Part shown: one piece after another, positions 1-13,631 of the stretch
How positions within the stretch are numbered: the first letter of the stretch is position 1
Layout: the number at the start of each line of letters is the position of its first letter
Assembly: GCA_019044685.2 (NCBI GenBank)
Contig: JAGTXX020000015.1
Span: 1,178,001 to 1,242,000, forward strand
Length of the DNA: 64,000 nucleotides
DNA from: Nannochloris sp. 'desiccata'
Lineage: Eukaryota > Chlorophyta > Trebouxiophyceae > Chlorellales > Chlorellaceae
Direction of reading: 5' to 3'
Position numbers and translations under genes: made by a program
Notes under the pieces: generated by a model
What the model was told of the DNA's origin: nothing
Databases searched by the model: none
What the model saw: the letters and a program-made list of their open reading frames with translations, nothing else

Positions 1-154
1 CATACTCTTCACCTTGATCTTCATCCTCGGTGAGTTCTGCAGAAGCGTCGGCCTCAAAGAAATCGTCCTCGGGGACTTCTTCTTCTTCTTCTTCTTCAAC
101 CTCAGGCTCCTCCTCGCCCATAGAGTCGTCTTCAGGACGCGCAGGCCCAGCCAT
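1..154 (-). CDS. Acidic protein, N-terminal fragment (runs off the left edge)
   Basis: The start codon is the complement of 152-154 and the frame stays open to base 1, giving about 51 residues beginning MAGPARPEDD. The segment is strongly acidic, with a run of seven Glu and several Asp/Glu pairs, and no fold can be named from it. Acidic N-termini of this kind are common in nuclear proteins such as chromatin remodellers, chaperones and RNA polymerase subunits, but nothing here discriminates among them. A possible splice donor (CAAG followed by GTGAAG) lies near the edge, so the exon may end close to base 10. Only the presence of a coding N-terminus is supported. Confidence 0.5.
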   Translation of the reverse strand, partial: MAGPARPEDDSMGEEEPEVEEEEEEEVPEDDFFEADASAELTEDEDQGEEY

Positions 155-584
155 GATCGTTCCTGGCTTTTTAAACAGTTCCTAGTTTAAATTCTTATTT
201 AGTGCACGCAGCCCTCCCAGCAGGCTCTTGCAGCTCTACAATTTGTTGAATTACTAAATTATATGCAATGATGAAGATCGGAGCTGTTGATATGGGAGGG
301 CTGGTGGATTCCTGGGTAGAAAAAACCAACCACTGAAGAAAACACAACCAAGGAGAGGGAGACCCGTTGACCCTCTATTTCCTGGCAATTCTGGGGCGAT
401 CAAACCACAACCCCATTCACTATCGACCTGAAAGTCCTATTTCATATTAATAAATCAAACACAACTTGGAGAGTCAAGCTCATGTGGCCAACAATTTTTG
501 AATTCACTGAGCCCCCCTTGGCAGCACAACTTCCCCAAATTAGATGATTTCGCTTTCATTCTAGGCCATTAAATACGATATCAC
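155..584. other. Divergent intergenic region (430 bp)
   Basis: It separates the left-going acidic gene from the right-going TBC gene and must hold both promoters. I see no convincing TATA box, RNA gene or repeat in it. Confidence 0.5.
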
Positions 585-3500
585 ATGCAGTATTCATCCT
601 TGGATGATTGTAGCGATACACTACGAGACGCCTATGGCTTTTCTGTGCCACCTCTCTACCAGGATCTCCACCGTTCGTTCGCCTCTATCTGGCAAACAGA
701 AGAGACAGAGCGAGGAGAACGTTGGAACCAATGGCTACAATCTTTCCGAGATCTTGATGTAGAGAAATTTTCACAGGAAGATGACGCCCAGCTTATGGAA
801 CTGGCGCTGGCCCGCTACACGGCTGGGTTTGAGGGAAACGGGAATGAGGCAGACGCCAACACAAATACAAATACTATCTCAAGTATTGACCTTGAAGAAG
901 CCGAATTACTACAACAACTACGTGCACTCGTTCAAATGGGTGTCCCAATCAACCGTAGAGCCCAATTTTGGTCTATTTTCTTGAATATTAAATCCAAAAA
1001 TCAACCTGGTGAATATTTATCGTTGGTGCAAGCGGCACTAGATCGAGAAACTGAGTTCAAGAAAGCTGCTGCACTAGCTTCCTACCAAACAGTAACAACA
1101 GCCCCTATACACAGCAACACCTCTTATAGTGGTAGTGGCGAAAGCAATGACAAAGAAGAAAGAACAACAATGCCAGCAGCAGATGAAAAAAATGAAGATT
1201 GTTTCTGTATGACACCGCTCACTGCCAGCAGCAGCAGCAGCAACGATAGCAACAGCAGCAGCACTAGTTCCAGCCCTGCCACCCCATTCCCATCGATATC
1301 AGAAGATAAATACAGCAATATAAATACCAATTCAATCCAGGGTCACGAAGAAACCTACGAAGATTGGCTACCCCAGATAGATAAAGATCTGCACAGGACG
1401 TTCCCCGACCATCCTATGATGGACACGCCTGGCCGAGCTGCTCTTCGTCGTATTCTAGGGGCATATTCAATCCGTAACCCTGAAGTAGGCTATTGCCAGG
1501 GTCTTAACTTCCTCGCTGCAACGTTTATGCTCTTATTTAATGAAGAAGATGCCTTTTGGTGCTTGGCAGTGGTGGTGGAAGATTGCCTCCCGGGGTATTT
1601 TGATCTGAAAATGATTGCCCCGCAAGTAGACGGACAAGTTTTAGCTCATTTATTGCGTGGCTCAGCCCCGCGAGTGGCTCAGCATTTAGATACGTTACAA
1701 GTAGACATCCCATCCGCGACTTCTGCCTGGTTTTTAGTCGCGTTTTTGAATTCTTTGCCTTTGGAAACCTGTCTGCGTGTTTGGGATGTTTTCTTTTTTG
1801 AGCGTTCCTCAGTGGTCCTTTTCAGAGCAGCACTTGCCTTGATCGACATATATAGTCAAGCATTACTAGAAACTGATGATAGCAGTGAAGCGTATTTATT
1901 ATTACAAGCGTTGGGCCCTATGAGTTTTGATTCTAGCAGACTTGTTGACTCAGCGTGTATCGGGTTTGGACACGTCAACGACGCTGCGCTACGCGTGCTG
2001 CGTGATAAGTACCGCCCAGAAGTCCTGGAAGCAATGGAAAGTATGTTTAGTTGTGATGAGGAATTGCAGAGTTATTTTGAAAATGCGATGAATGAAGCTG
2101 CGGTGGCAAACACGACTCTGAGTAGGTCCCAATCGTTCTCAGAAACGTTGGCTGCTGCCGCCGCTCGCAGTGCCACTGCAACCCTTGCCGGTGGTTCTAT
2201 CAGTGATGCTGGTTCTATTAGAAGTATCAGTCGAGGTAACAGTATCTATAACACTACGCCACTGTCTTCCGCGCCTCAGTCTCCGTTGTCACGATACAGC
2301 AGTAGTAAAAGCACTCTAGATGCCGCACCTCCTCCTCCTGCTGCTGCTTCGACGTCTCCACGCCAGAGTAGTAGTCCTGTCAAGCAGCATTCTCTTTCTT
2401 TCTCTCCACTGGGCCCTCAACATATTCCTACTACGAGTAACAGTAATCCTATTAGAAATAATTTCTGGACTCCCCCGCCTTCGAGCCACATGAAAGACCT
2501 CCACCATCACCAACAGCAGCAGCAGCTTTTCCGCACTGGGTCACCGCTCTTGCTTCTCCGCCGCTCCTGTAGTGCAGCAACTTTGGGTGGTGCTGTTCGT
2601 AGATCTCATAGTTCCATGCATCATTACGTACATCAACGCATTGATTTACACTCATTAGCCGCGTTTGTGCCCGATCTGAGTCACCCTAAGATTGCTGCGC
2701 TGTATCGAATCGCTGCCAAGCCATCACCAAGGAAGAAAACTTCAACTGCTGCAGCTTCTGCCGCAGCTTCTCATCATGGCAGAAGCGTTATTGATACAAC
2801 GAGTGCAGACCCCACTGATATTAGCAATAAAGATAGCCAGGATATATCCCTGCAGTGGGAATCAGCGCTAGCGCAGTTGCCGGAAGAGTTCCAGGCAGTG
2901 TTACGTGGCAGCTACCTCTGCAACAATATTGGTAATAATAATAATGATTCTTCGCTCTTTGAGAATGGAGCTACGGTTGATATAGGTGGGCTCGCTGGCT
3001 TAATTAAAGCATTAAAATATGGTCAAAAAGCAAACCAGAATGCCATATCTAGCCAAAATACGGTAGGAGAAGAAGGTGCGGAAGAAGAATCAACTAAGAA
3101 AAAAGTTTTGAGACGGGTCACTGACGGCGGAGCTCTTTTTGGAAAGAAAGAAATAGGGCTCCTTTTTGCGCGCAATTTTGACGCACTCTCCAAAACATCC
3201 CCGTTAGATACTGCCAGGAATACTAGCACCAGTTATATCCCCTCATCCTCTGGGTCAAATACTGAGAAACTAGAGCAATTATATCGACTACGAGATGAGC
3301 TTGCTGCCGAGGTGGCGGCGGCTGGGCGTCGTCAAACAGCTGCAATGGAGGCTTCTATCGATGCTGTAGATACAGCTGAAGCCTTGCATCGGCAGTTGGC
3401 TAAAATACAAGCTGAAATAGATGTCAAGGTGGGTGAAAAATCGGCATTTAATACTTTAATTAATCGATATCGTTGGAATTTGTTTTCGTTCTCTTCTCCG

Positions 3501-3800
3501 TCCAATTTTTTTTCCCTCTCCGCCCTTCTGCAGATGGCTAGCCTTCATTCGCTGTTTCACCGCATTTCAAGCGTAGATCTCGAAATAGCTACGGAAGAAG
3601 AGAAAGAACAAGCGGAAATTGCTGCATTGGAGGCGTCAAAAGCGTCATTAGAAGAACTACAAGATGCGAAACAGGTGCAGTGTGCTGTGGTATCGGCATT
3701 GATGACGGCGGTTGGGGACGTAAGAGGCAACAGAGCTAATGGCACCCCTCCAGGCAGCCCGGGTGCAAAATCAGGGATATTACGAAGATATTTTAGCTAG
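585..3800 (+). CDS. TBC-domain Rab GTPase-activating protein
   Basis: This 1071-residue protein carries a TBC domain at roughly residues 250-430. The arginine-finger motif I-D-K-D-L-H-R is at about residue 265 and the glutamine-finger Y-C-Q-G at about residue 303, so both catalytic residues of the TBC GAP mechanism are present. In this family the domain stimulates GTP hydrolysis by Rab proteins in vesicle traffic. A Ser/Pro/Ala-rich low-complexity region follows (residues ~520-780, with a short poly-Gln), and the last ~200 residues are predicted coiled coil. Bases 3429-3533 look like an in-frame intron: GTGGGT donor, pyrimidine tract, CTGCAG acceptor, 105 nt. Removing it would leave a continuous coiled coil of 1036 residues. 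Its Rab target cannot be inferred. Confidence 0.85.
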   Translation: MQYSSLDDCSDTLRDAYGFSVPPLYQDLHRSFASIWQTEETERGERWNQWLQSFRDLDVEKFSQEDDAQLMELALARYTAGFEGNGNEADANTNTNTISSIDLEEAELLQQLRALVQMGVPINRRAQFWSIFLNIKSKNQPGEYLSLVQAALDRETEFKKAAALASYQTVTTAPIHSNTSYSGSGESNDKEERTTMPAADEKNEDCFCMTPLTASSSSSNDSNSSSTSSSPATPFPSISEDKYSNINTNSIQGHEETYEDWLPQIDKDLHRTFPDHPMMDTPGRAALRRILGAYSIRNPEVGYCQGLNFLAATFMLLFNEEDAFWCLAVVVEDCLPGYFDLKMIAPQVDGQVLAHLLRGSAPRVAQHLDTLQVDIPSATSAWFLVAFLNSLPLETCLRVWDVFFFERSSVVLFRAALALIDIYSQALLETDDSSEAYLLLQALGPMSFDSSRLVDSACIGFGHVNDAALRVLRDKYRPEVLEAMESMFSCDEELQSYFENAMNEAAVANTTLSRSQSFSETLAAAAARSATATLAGGSISDAGSIRSISRGNSIYNTTPLSSAPQSPLSRYSSSKSTLDAAPPPPAAASTSPRQSSSPVKQHSLSFSPLGPQHIPTTSNSNPIRNNFWTPPPSSHMKDLHHHQQQQQLFRTGSPLLLLRRSCSAATLGGAVRRSHSSMHHYVHQRIDLHSLAAFVPDLSHPKIAALYRIAAKPSPRKKTSTAAASAAASHHGRSVIDTTSADPTDISNKDSQDISLQWESALAQLPEEFQAVLRGSYLCNNIGNNNNDSSLFENGATVDIGGLAGLIKALKYGQKANQNAISSQNTVGEEGAEEESTKKKVLRRVTDGGALFGKKEIGLLFARNFDALSKTSPLDTARNTSTSYIPSSSGSNTEKLEQLYRLRDELAAEVAAAGRRQTAAMEASIDAVDTAEALHRQLAKIQAEIDVKVGEKSAFNTLINRYRWNLFSFSSPSNFFSLSALLQMASLHSLFHRISSVDLEIATEEEKEQAEIAALEASKASLEELQDAKQVQCAVVSALMTAVGDVRGNRANGTPPGSPGAKSGILRRYFS
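3429..3533 (+). other. Probable in-frame (exitron-like) intron of the TBC gene
   Basis: The 105-nt segment starts AAG|GTGGGTG, ends in a long pyrimidine tract and CTGCAG|ATG, is divisible by three and contains no stop. Its translation is Phe/Ser/Asn-rich and interrupts a heptad-like acidic coiled coil. Confidence 0.55.
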
Positions 3801-3979
3801 AATGATTGTTTTTTCCTCGTTTAATTAATTGTTGTCAGGTTGCTATCGCTATTATTATTATTCCATTTCTGTTGCAGTTGTGGTTTCTCTGTTGAAAAGT
3901 TGATAAAATATATACAGAAACATGTAAATAAAAGGTACAAGAAAGGGAGTAGTATTCGAATATTTGAAAGTGCATATAA

Positions 3980-4521
3980 CTACATTGCTACCTGCTGCTC
4001 TGCTGCTGCAGGTGCAGTAGCACTAATTGTGTGCAGTGGCTCCACAGAAACATAACGCCGATTCCGCCGCCTGTCTTTGAAAAACTTAACATGGCCATCT
4101 ACAAGGGAAAATAGCGTGTGGTCTTTCCCCATTCCCACATGTAATCCAGGGTGGAATTCTGTACCGCGTTGGCGCACGATAATGTTGCCGGCAACACAGC
4201 GTTGCCCTCCATATAACTTGATGCCGAGATATTTAGGATTGGAATCTTTATTATTTTGTGTGGAGCCTCCTTGTTTCTTAGAAGCCCATCGAACCTGTTG
4301 GAGCTGAGATGCTGCGTATGGCGCTTGGGAAGGGCCAGCTGGAGCAAGACAAAACGAGACGGGAACAACAAAATCAGAAGACTGATTTGGATATAAAAGG
4401 CAGAATTGGGGAATGAAAGTAGATTCTCACCTTCTGTTCCTCTTGCTATTATGTTGGATAGTTCGCCAACGAAATTCGATAGGCATCGCCGCACACTCGA
4501 GGCAGTGCTGCGCAGAGCCAT
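3980..4521 (-). CDS. Mitochondrial large-subunit ribosomal protein bL27
   Basis: Two exons, 4521-4431 and 4338-3980, joined by a 92-nt GT-AG intron (phase 1), encode 149 residues. The body matches bL27: the stretch from [10 protein letters not shown], through [10 protein letters not shown] and H-P-G, to G-M-G-K-D-H-T-L-F and V-S-V-E-P is characteristic. bL27 sits near the peptidyl-transferase centre of bacterial-type ribosomes. The W-A-S-K-K-x-G-G-S-T opening resembles the mitochondrial rather than the plastid form, and the Arg/Ser-rich N-terminus looks like a mitochondrial presequence. The gene is convergent with the TBC gene, whose 3' region it abuts, and divergent from the MTHFR-like gene. 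Neither exon alone shows the whole protein. Confidence 0.9.
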
Positions 4522-4817
4522 TGAACTTGATTAATAATTATCAAACTGCTGTCCTTGAAAATTCACTGCATCAACTTGAGTATGTCATTTGTACCAGCAA
4601 TGATATTGAAATCAAAGAACAGAGTCAGGTGTTCAGGCTTTTAGCTATTTTAGCCCTTGACTCCAAGCTAAATTTTCAAGAGCTGGCGGGCGCCGGGAAC
4701 CACAACTTGGAGTCCTTTGATTGATGGAGAAACAAATTGCCCATGCCTTCTTCACAGAGCCAGATTGGAATTCTATATCTTCCCACCGCACTTGTGTGCG
4801 TCAGTCAATGCACCACG

Positions 4818-5696
4818 ATGGCGACATGGAGACTGGAACTATTCTTCAAATCCTCAACTGATCTTCGATTAAAAACTCTACCATTCCTAAGAGCTCATCA
4901 ACATATGTTCAGAGGCGTCAACCTCACCAACAAAAGTAAAGATGACAATCTATTAGAATATGTCTCTATTTTACGACAAGAATTGCCAAATCTAGATATA
5001 TGTGTCCATTATTCAATCAAATTCAATTACCAGCGCTCACCGCCCCATAGTCTTGCTCGCCTCACCACCTTCCTAGAAACCTTAGAGACCTACAACCAAA
5101 AAGAAAAGAGCGCACAGTGTTCCGTGTTACTAGTATCAGGATCAGGGAAAAGAAAAGGACTAGATAGCCTCTCTGTGTTGGAAAAGTTAAGTGCCCCAGG
5201 CCGTCCAGCAGGGGCAAGGGGTGTCCCAATATGTGTGGCTTTCAACCCGTATCTGCCTGTACCTGAGGACCTTGAAATCGAGAAAAATAGACTACAATCC
5301 AAGTTAATGGCAGAGCCAGGCAGGGTAGCTGGTGTGTATCTACAAATGGGGACAGATATTGCCGCCTTAGAAGCAGGACTCGATTTTTTAGAAAAAACCG
5401 CCGCTGCTGTTGTCGCAGAAGGAACTCCTAGCAATGAAAATGACACTAAAAAGATTGAAATATATGGTTCTGTGTTTGTTCCTAGTAATAAATTATTAGC
5501 TCAAATGAAATTCCGCCCTTGGAACGGTGTCTTTCTCTCTGAAAACTACCTTGGTAGCGTAGAAGCAGCAGAAAGAATTACCGCCTCTCTATTGGACATA
5601 TATAAAACTAGAGGGGTAATACCGCTGGTAGAGACGGCAATTAAGACCGAGGAAGAGTTGAAACATGTTATTACATTGTTATATTCAGATGCGTAA
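4818..5696 (+). CDS. Methylenetetrahydrofolate-reductase-like protein
   Basis: The 292-residue product starting M-A-T-W-R-L-E-L-F-F resembles the TIM-barrel MTHFR/FAD-linked reductase fold. Features include an N-terminal E-L-F-F strand, the central V-L-L-V-S-G-S-G loop, a G-V-P-I-C-V-A-F-N-P strand, and the late G-V-Y-L-Q-M-G-T-D and G-V-I-P-L-V-E-T elements. It is far shorter than eukaryotic MTHFR and lacks its regulatory C-terminal domain, so it belongs to the uncharacterised short MTHFR-like group; substrate and redox activity are unproven. An in-frame upstream ATG at 4737 would add 27 poorly conserved residues. An ATG at 4724 in another frame opens a short ORF that overlaps the start. The promoter is shared with the divergent bL27 gene. 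Confidence 0.6.
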   Translation: MATWRLELFFKSSTDLRLKTLPFLRAHQHMFRGVNLTNKSKDDNLLEYVSILRQELPNLDICVHYSIKFNYQRSPPHSLARLTTFLETLETYNQKEKSAQCSVLLVSGSGKRKGLDSLSVLEKLSAPGRPAGARGVPICVAFNPYLPVPEDLEIEKNRLQSKLMAEPGRVAGVYLQMGTDIAALEAGLDFLEKTAAAVVAEGTPSNENDTKKIEIYGSVFVPSNKLLAQMKFRPWNGVFLSENYLGSVEAAERITASLLDIYKTRGVIPLVETAIKTEEELKHVITLLYSDA

Positions 5697-6109
5697 ACGA
5701 AAAGTCAAGTCAAGTCAAACCACGATGGCAAGTCAAAAAGAAAGATTCTTTCTAGAAAGGACATCTGCTCAAGGTACAGGGTAGTGTTTGTAGTACCAAG
5801 CATGTGAAAACAAAATATAAACAAGGAAATAAAGGAGAGAAAGAAAGTTTTATATATCAACGAGGACACAAGGAGAAAAAAATTAACAATGAGTTAAAAC
5901 AACACAAAGGTTTCTGTAAAAATTTTATTGCGCTTTGCCCAAACAAAAGACGAAAAACAGAGAAAACATGAAGAAAGCGAAAGAAACGTTGTATATATAT
6001 TGTAAGCTTGATGGTATTTATTGGTATATTTTTTCATCAAAAGTTTTATAAAGTTTTGTTGTGTCTACTGCACACTCAAACACTCTATCGTGTTTTTAAA
6101 GTTTGTTAT
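5697..6109. other. Convergent 3' region (413 bp)
   Basis: It holds the 3' ends of the MTHFR-like gene and the GRAM/VASt gene. An AGTCA pentamer is repeated several times at about 5705-5735. No gene is visible. Confidence 0.5.
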
Positions 6110-9098
6110 TCATTTCAATGCCGCTTGGAGGCGTTTGATTCTATCAGCAAGACCTGACGCAGCACGCACAGCACTGGTTGCTTGATTAGCCCACGTTTGT
6201 GCCTCCTTTTGCAAAAATCGCAGCTCTGTCGTGAGAGAAGCGACCTCCTTGACGATTATTTCAGGCGTCGCTCCCTCAGAACCGAACAGAGATGTTGATG
6301 TTGATGGCCTGCCAGCTGAAGCTCTTCTACCAATCAATCCGTTGAGAGGATCATAGCCCAGCTGGATAGCAAGGAGACACAGTTGTAGGCAGACGATGGT
6401 AAAGCACAGCAGGCACAGCAGGAGTACGGGACCTTTCTTCCTCGCAAAATCCATCGTTCTTTTCCACATACATTGTGAAATTGCTGCCGCCTTTGCTGTC
6501 AGAGGAGCATCATCTCCTAGCATGGCACGGGATTCAAGCACGCAAGGCAAACGAGGGGATGAAGGGAAGGATGTATTATCATTGCCGCCACTATTAGCAC
6601 CGTCAGCACCGGTATTATTAATATTACCACTACTACCGCCCCCATTCCCGGGCTCTCTAGAGATATTTTGAAATTCAAACGCTCCAGACCCTCCACGAGA
6701 GGCTCGAGATCCACGACGACGATGTCGAGGACCACCAGGAAGAGGTGATGCTGTTCCAGCTATCCCACTACCACCACCACCGCCGCCGCCTCCTTGTTGA
6801 GAAGATGCTACTTGCATCCTTCTTAGAGCTCTCAATCCACCTCTCCATTGTGGTTCTACCTGTCTCATGAGAGCTTCCCACTCTTCGTTTGTAGTAGGCA
6901 ATGCTTCTTCAGGGCTCGTAGCCCTGGAAGGCATTTTACGGTGATGAGATGAGCCAGCAAACAAAGGTGTAGTTGCCACAGGACTACTCGCACCAACATT
7001 TCCTGCCACAACATCCTCTCCCGGAATTCCGCCACTCCCACCGAGACTATTGCTACCTGGATGCATTTCCTTAAAGGTTTCTAATTTCCTATTCGCCAAC
7101 TCCTTAAACATTCGAAATGCTTCCAACGTAGATTCTGTCACGGATTTTTCAATGACTTTCTTCCACATGGTAGATTTTGTAAACGGTACCGCAATATGCA
7201 CGCTGAGTGTGCAGCTTCCAGATTCCGGTCCGGGAGTTACATCCCAGCGTTGATCCACTCTAAAATGATCTCCATAAGGTATATCACTCATGACCTGTGA
7301 CGTTTCAAATAATAAATGTTGACCAGAATGCACTCTAAAGCGCTGAGTTTGATGGCAGAGGGCTTGTGGTGGACCGATACGCCATCCTTTTAGTGGAGTA
7401 ATAAACCGAAGGTCTCGAACAGGGCCTACTTTATAATGCCGTTGCCACGAGGAGATTTCGATGCTATTGTGGCCTTGACTTTCATGGAAAGCCACGAAAA
7501 AGTCAGAACTGGGACATAAAAACGCCCTATAAAAGCCTAAGGGAGTAGTCGGTAAGGAGCAGACAAGCACACGTTGCATGTTATCTGGAGGTGGTGGCGC
7601 AGGTTCAGTTGCGGTTTTGAATTCTTCAACGACAGATGCATCATCACAGGTCGGTCCATCTTCAAATTCCCGTACGATTGAGGTGGTCGTAGTATTGCCA
7701 GGGACAATAGGAGCGCGGGCAAGTGAAGTTTGATGTTCATACTCGTGGCCATCGTCGTTGTCTGACAGGGCGGTGTGTGCTTCTGCTGGCAGTGGTATCG
7801 GAGACATCGATCTCTCCATCCAAGGGAACGGGTCATCAGGACCAGCGGTACCTTGTGAGAGGCCGGAGACAATACCCTGAGGAGGGGTCAAAGTCCCGTC
7901 ATCTTGATCATCACTCGCTTCTCCCGGGCTCCTGCCACCGCCGCCATCTCGTTGTTTATGCCGTGCTGTAGAAGAAGTTGCAGCAGCAGTAGTAATCGTC
8001 TTCGTGGGACCACCACCATCATCAGCGTGGGTTATACTTTTACCCCATTTAGACCAGCGCTTACTTAAGTTTCTAGTAGAATGATGTCCTCCTTCTTCAA
8101 GGTGATCAACGCTCACACGATGGTCACCATCACCGTCCGAGGTGTCACTTGTTGGTGCCAGCTCTAGAGCAGCTCTTTCGCGTCCACGTTCGCTACATCT
8201 TGCCCAGAGACCCAGCATCAGTCTATACGCATCTTCTCTACTCAAAAATGAAGTGAAAAACTCTTTCTTCACCCCAGCAGTGCCACCAGCATTCCAAATT
8301 ACTTGAATTGAATTTGGAAAGCCAACATTTTTCTTTTTAGAGATGTCAACTATAGCATCAAGAGGAATCACTTTTGCTTTGTGGTAGCCGAATAAAGATG
8401 AATAAAAGCAGAAATGACGTTCAAATACGAACAATCTGCCTTGTAATAGTACTTTTTTACGCAGTGCACACATGAAATCGTCTAACAATGGCTCAGTGGT
8501 GTTCAAGCCGAAAAGACGTCGGACCTCATCTGTGCGAGCTTGAACACGACGTACCCAGGTTTTCTGGCTGACTGCATTGGAATCTGCAGGTCTAGAGGAG
8601 AGGAGTGTTGGAGAGTTCACGTCTTCTGAAGGGGATGCTATTCCTCCTCCTGCTGCTGGTGCTGACAGAGTTGCAGCCGCTGTACCACGGGTAATGCCTG
8701 TTCCTAACGGAGTGGTGCCGCCTGTGCCGGATTGAACGCTCTGACCTGGGCTTGGTACCGGGAACTGAATTCTACTGTATATAGAAGATAGAGGGTAATG
8801 GTTCAGGGCTGAGATTGAGAACATATTAGGGAAAGAGCAACTGCAAATAGACAGCAACTGAGTCGGCCGAGAAATTAACAGTTGCAAATTGACCAGCCCG
8901 CCAGTCTTACCTTGATGTCCCTCGAGCCGCGCTCATTGCAGAGCTGTGTTCTGTAGGAATTTGATTTTCTTGATCAGATCCTTGGCCAGGTATAGAGGCC
9001 TGGGTTTGGGGACTTTGAACGATGCAAGAAGGCACATCTTTATAATTGACGTCCTCCGTGTCCCAAGCAGGAGTCTCTGCTGTGCCTTCTTCCGTCAT
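6110..9098 (-). CDS. GRAM/VASt-domain membrane-contact-site lipid transfer protein (LAM/Aster type)
   Basis: Two exons, 9098-8911 and about 8840-6110, are joined by a 70-nt intron; an alternative in-frame acceptor at 8774 would give a 136-nt intron. The protein is about 972 residues. A GRAM domain lies at roughly residues 180-290 (L-Q-G-R-L-F-V-F-E-R-H-F). A VASt (START-like) domain lies at ~480-650 (F-Y-R-A-F-L, then W-D-V-T-P and V-P-F-T-K-S). A single hydrophobic transmembrane helix at ~865-890 precedes a short C-terminal coiled coil. This order matches the LAM/GRAMD1 family, which is anchored in the ER and moves sterols at membrane contacts. The linkers are long and rich in Gly, Pro and Ser. 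The ligand is inferred from the family only. Confidence 0.82.
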
Positions 9099-9726
9099 TA
9101 GCTTGTTGAATTTTTGGGCATCTATTTATATCCAAGGAGCAAAGATAGATCTCTTTTATTGAACGCGTGAATTGGTTAGCTCATCCAATGACAATAATTG
9201 TCACGGATGACTACCTTGATACTTTAATACACTTCCTTGTAGGTTTTAGCCTCGCAATTGTGTTCCGATAAACAAGTTTAGATTTTTTTACCATTGGCCC
9301 TCGGCCTAGGGGAGCTAAAAGGCGGGCCAACAGTCTTCAAATCAGCTTGCAATTGATTGATTGAATCGTAAAATGAATCATCAGATACCATCGACGCAAG
9401 TGTCTGCCCCTACCTACCTCCTTACCAGCTGCGCTTCCAACTTTATTCCCTTTCGAATTGTTACATAACATTAGACAATATACGTTGCTTCCTTGCATTT
9501 CTTGTTTCTTATCGTATGCCCTGTACTCTGGGGGGTTTATCCGACTCGCCTTGCAGTGCCAAGTGAGTGTTATATTGTAGGAGACTAAAAACTGTAACCA
9601 GTCAATCAGTTAAATCTCAACTTGGCTCTAATATTGTATTGCAATACAGTATTTTACATCTGAACATACTCGCCATCGGCTTTCAACAAGCAAAAAACTA
9701 GGAATAATAAAAGGAAAATTGGCTTT
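9099..9726. other. Intergenic region (628 bp)
   Basis: It contains the promoter of the left-going GRAM/VASt gene and the 3' end of secE. On the minus strand a TGTAA element (9654-9658) lies about 70 nt past the secE stop. No RNA gene was recognised. Confidence 0.45.
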
Positions 9727-10408
9727 TTAAAATTTAGAATATACGACTCGACTGGCTTCTGCCAGCAGTGTATTGACTCCAAAAAGCACTGCTGATGTGC
9801 CTGCTACAATAACAATGACTAAAAATGTGTTGAAAAGTGCTGATTTTGGTGTTGGCCAACTGATCAGCTTCACTTCTTCCAATACACCCTGTAGGAAACA
9901 AAGAAGAGAAGTTGCTTTAGGTGCTTAAATATCACAAAAGAAGTAGCTTTTGAAATAAACAAAAGTTATAAAAAAAACCACTCCAAAAACTATAACATAC
10001 CTGTATCATGCCTTCTTTCTGTTTATTCTCTTTGGAAGCAGCTCGAAGCTGTGCCATTTGTGCCGCAATCTCCTCTGTTGTCATTGTCTGCTGCACCTCC
10101 GCCTGTGCTTGCACTACTTCTTCGACCGCTTGTGCTTCTTCTTTTTCAACGCTAACAACGGGGTCTTCCGTAGGAATTTGTTCAGGGGTAACAGCTGCAT
10201 TTTCTTTCGGGGGAGGGTTGTTGGGCACTTGAACTTTTGCTGCTTTCTTGGCTCCCTGTTTTTTCCCGGCACGGCAGACATGTGATGTCTGTCTGCTTGA
10301 AGGTACAGCTGCTGGCCTGAGCGCTCTAAATGCAAGTTTCATCATACTGGTAAAATTCGTGCTATTGATGGTGCATTGGGAAGACAATGAAGCTGGCCTG
10401 ACGTTCAT
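9727..10408 (-). CDS. secE: Preprotein translocase subunit SecE, plastid-targeted
   Basis: Two exons, 10408-10001 and 9888-9727 (112-nt intron, phase 0), encode 189 residues. The C-terminal exon carries the SecE core: an amphipathic helix with V-K-L-I-S-W-P-T-P, then one transmembrane helix (F-L-V-I-V-I-V-A-G-T-S-A-V-L-F-G-V). SecE is the clamp subunit of the SecY channel, here expected in the thylakoid membrane. The N-terminus has an Arg/Ser/Ala-rich transit-like segment, and a second Met at residue 22 is an equally good start. A Lys/Ala/Pro-rich stretch and an acidic Gln/Glu/Val-rich linker (residues ~60-130) follow. The diagnostic core lies entirely in the short downstream exon and would be missed if only the long first exon were read. 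Divergent from the DEAD-box gene. Confidence 0.85.
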
Positions 10409-10658
10409 GCTAAAATGGAGACGAATGCAGTAGTAATATGGGGAACAAGGAAGCAGTGGCGCTGATCACCGATGCAATGGATCAGTATCTTTATGAATTT
10501 AGTTTAGTCTAAGATCGTTAGTCTAAGAAAGGCTTATACGCAGATATAGGTTTACCTCCAGCCTTTCTTCAACACAGACTTTTTCAACGCCCAAAGTGTG
10601 CTCAAACTAATTGCTGGCCTCTAAGCATCTTATTCAAAAACTTAGTGGAGGCAGGACA

Positions 10659-13294
<2,636 letters not shown>

Positions 13295-13631
13295 ACGGAA
13301 AAAGTTCTTGTAAATTTCTTTTCTCGGCGTCTTTCCATTCTCTCATCCTCTGGGTGTTTCTTCAATTTCTTTCTAGCTGTCATCCTTCTATTTCTTTTTC
13401 CAATTTATGCTGCTGCCTTGCCTTACATTATTAGAATCAATTCCTGTCTGTATGGGTTAAAAAGAGATTCTTTATTGCCTTGTGCATTGTAAAATAGTCT
13501 GAAATTTATGATGAGGAAAGCATGCTTTGACTTTTTATTTCGACAGTCCCAGGGAGACGTTTTCAGGTCAAGAATCGGCATTCAGTGATAGTTCTTTCCA
13601 TTATGTTTAATGCTAATAATTTAAAGTCAAA
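13295..13631. other. Intergenic region (337 bp)
   Basis: It is the 3' region of the helicase gene (TGTAA elements shortly after the stop and near 13490) followed by the promoter of the dehydratase gene. No other feature is visible. Confidence 0.45.

Noticed and set aside
4413..4724. Plus-strand ORF with a hydrophobic Leu-rich start upstream of the MTHFR-like gene
   Set aside because: It overlaps exon 1 and the intron of bL27 on the other strand, has no domain features, and its hydrophobic start is antisense to the bL27 leader.
9099..9726. Possible tRNA or small RNA in the gap upstream of the GRAM/VASt gene
   Set aside because: No cloverleaf, A/B boxes or snRNA signature could be built by eye.
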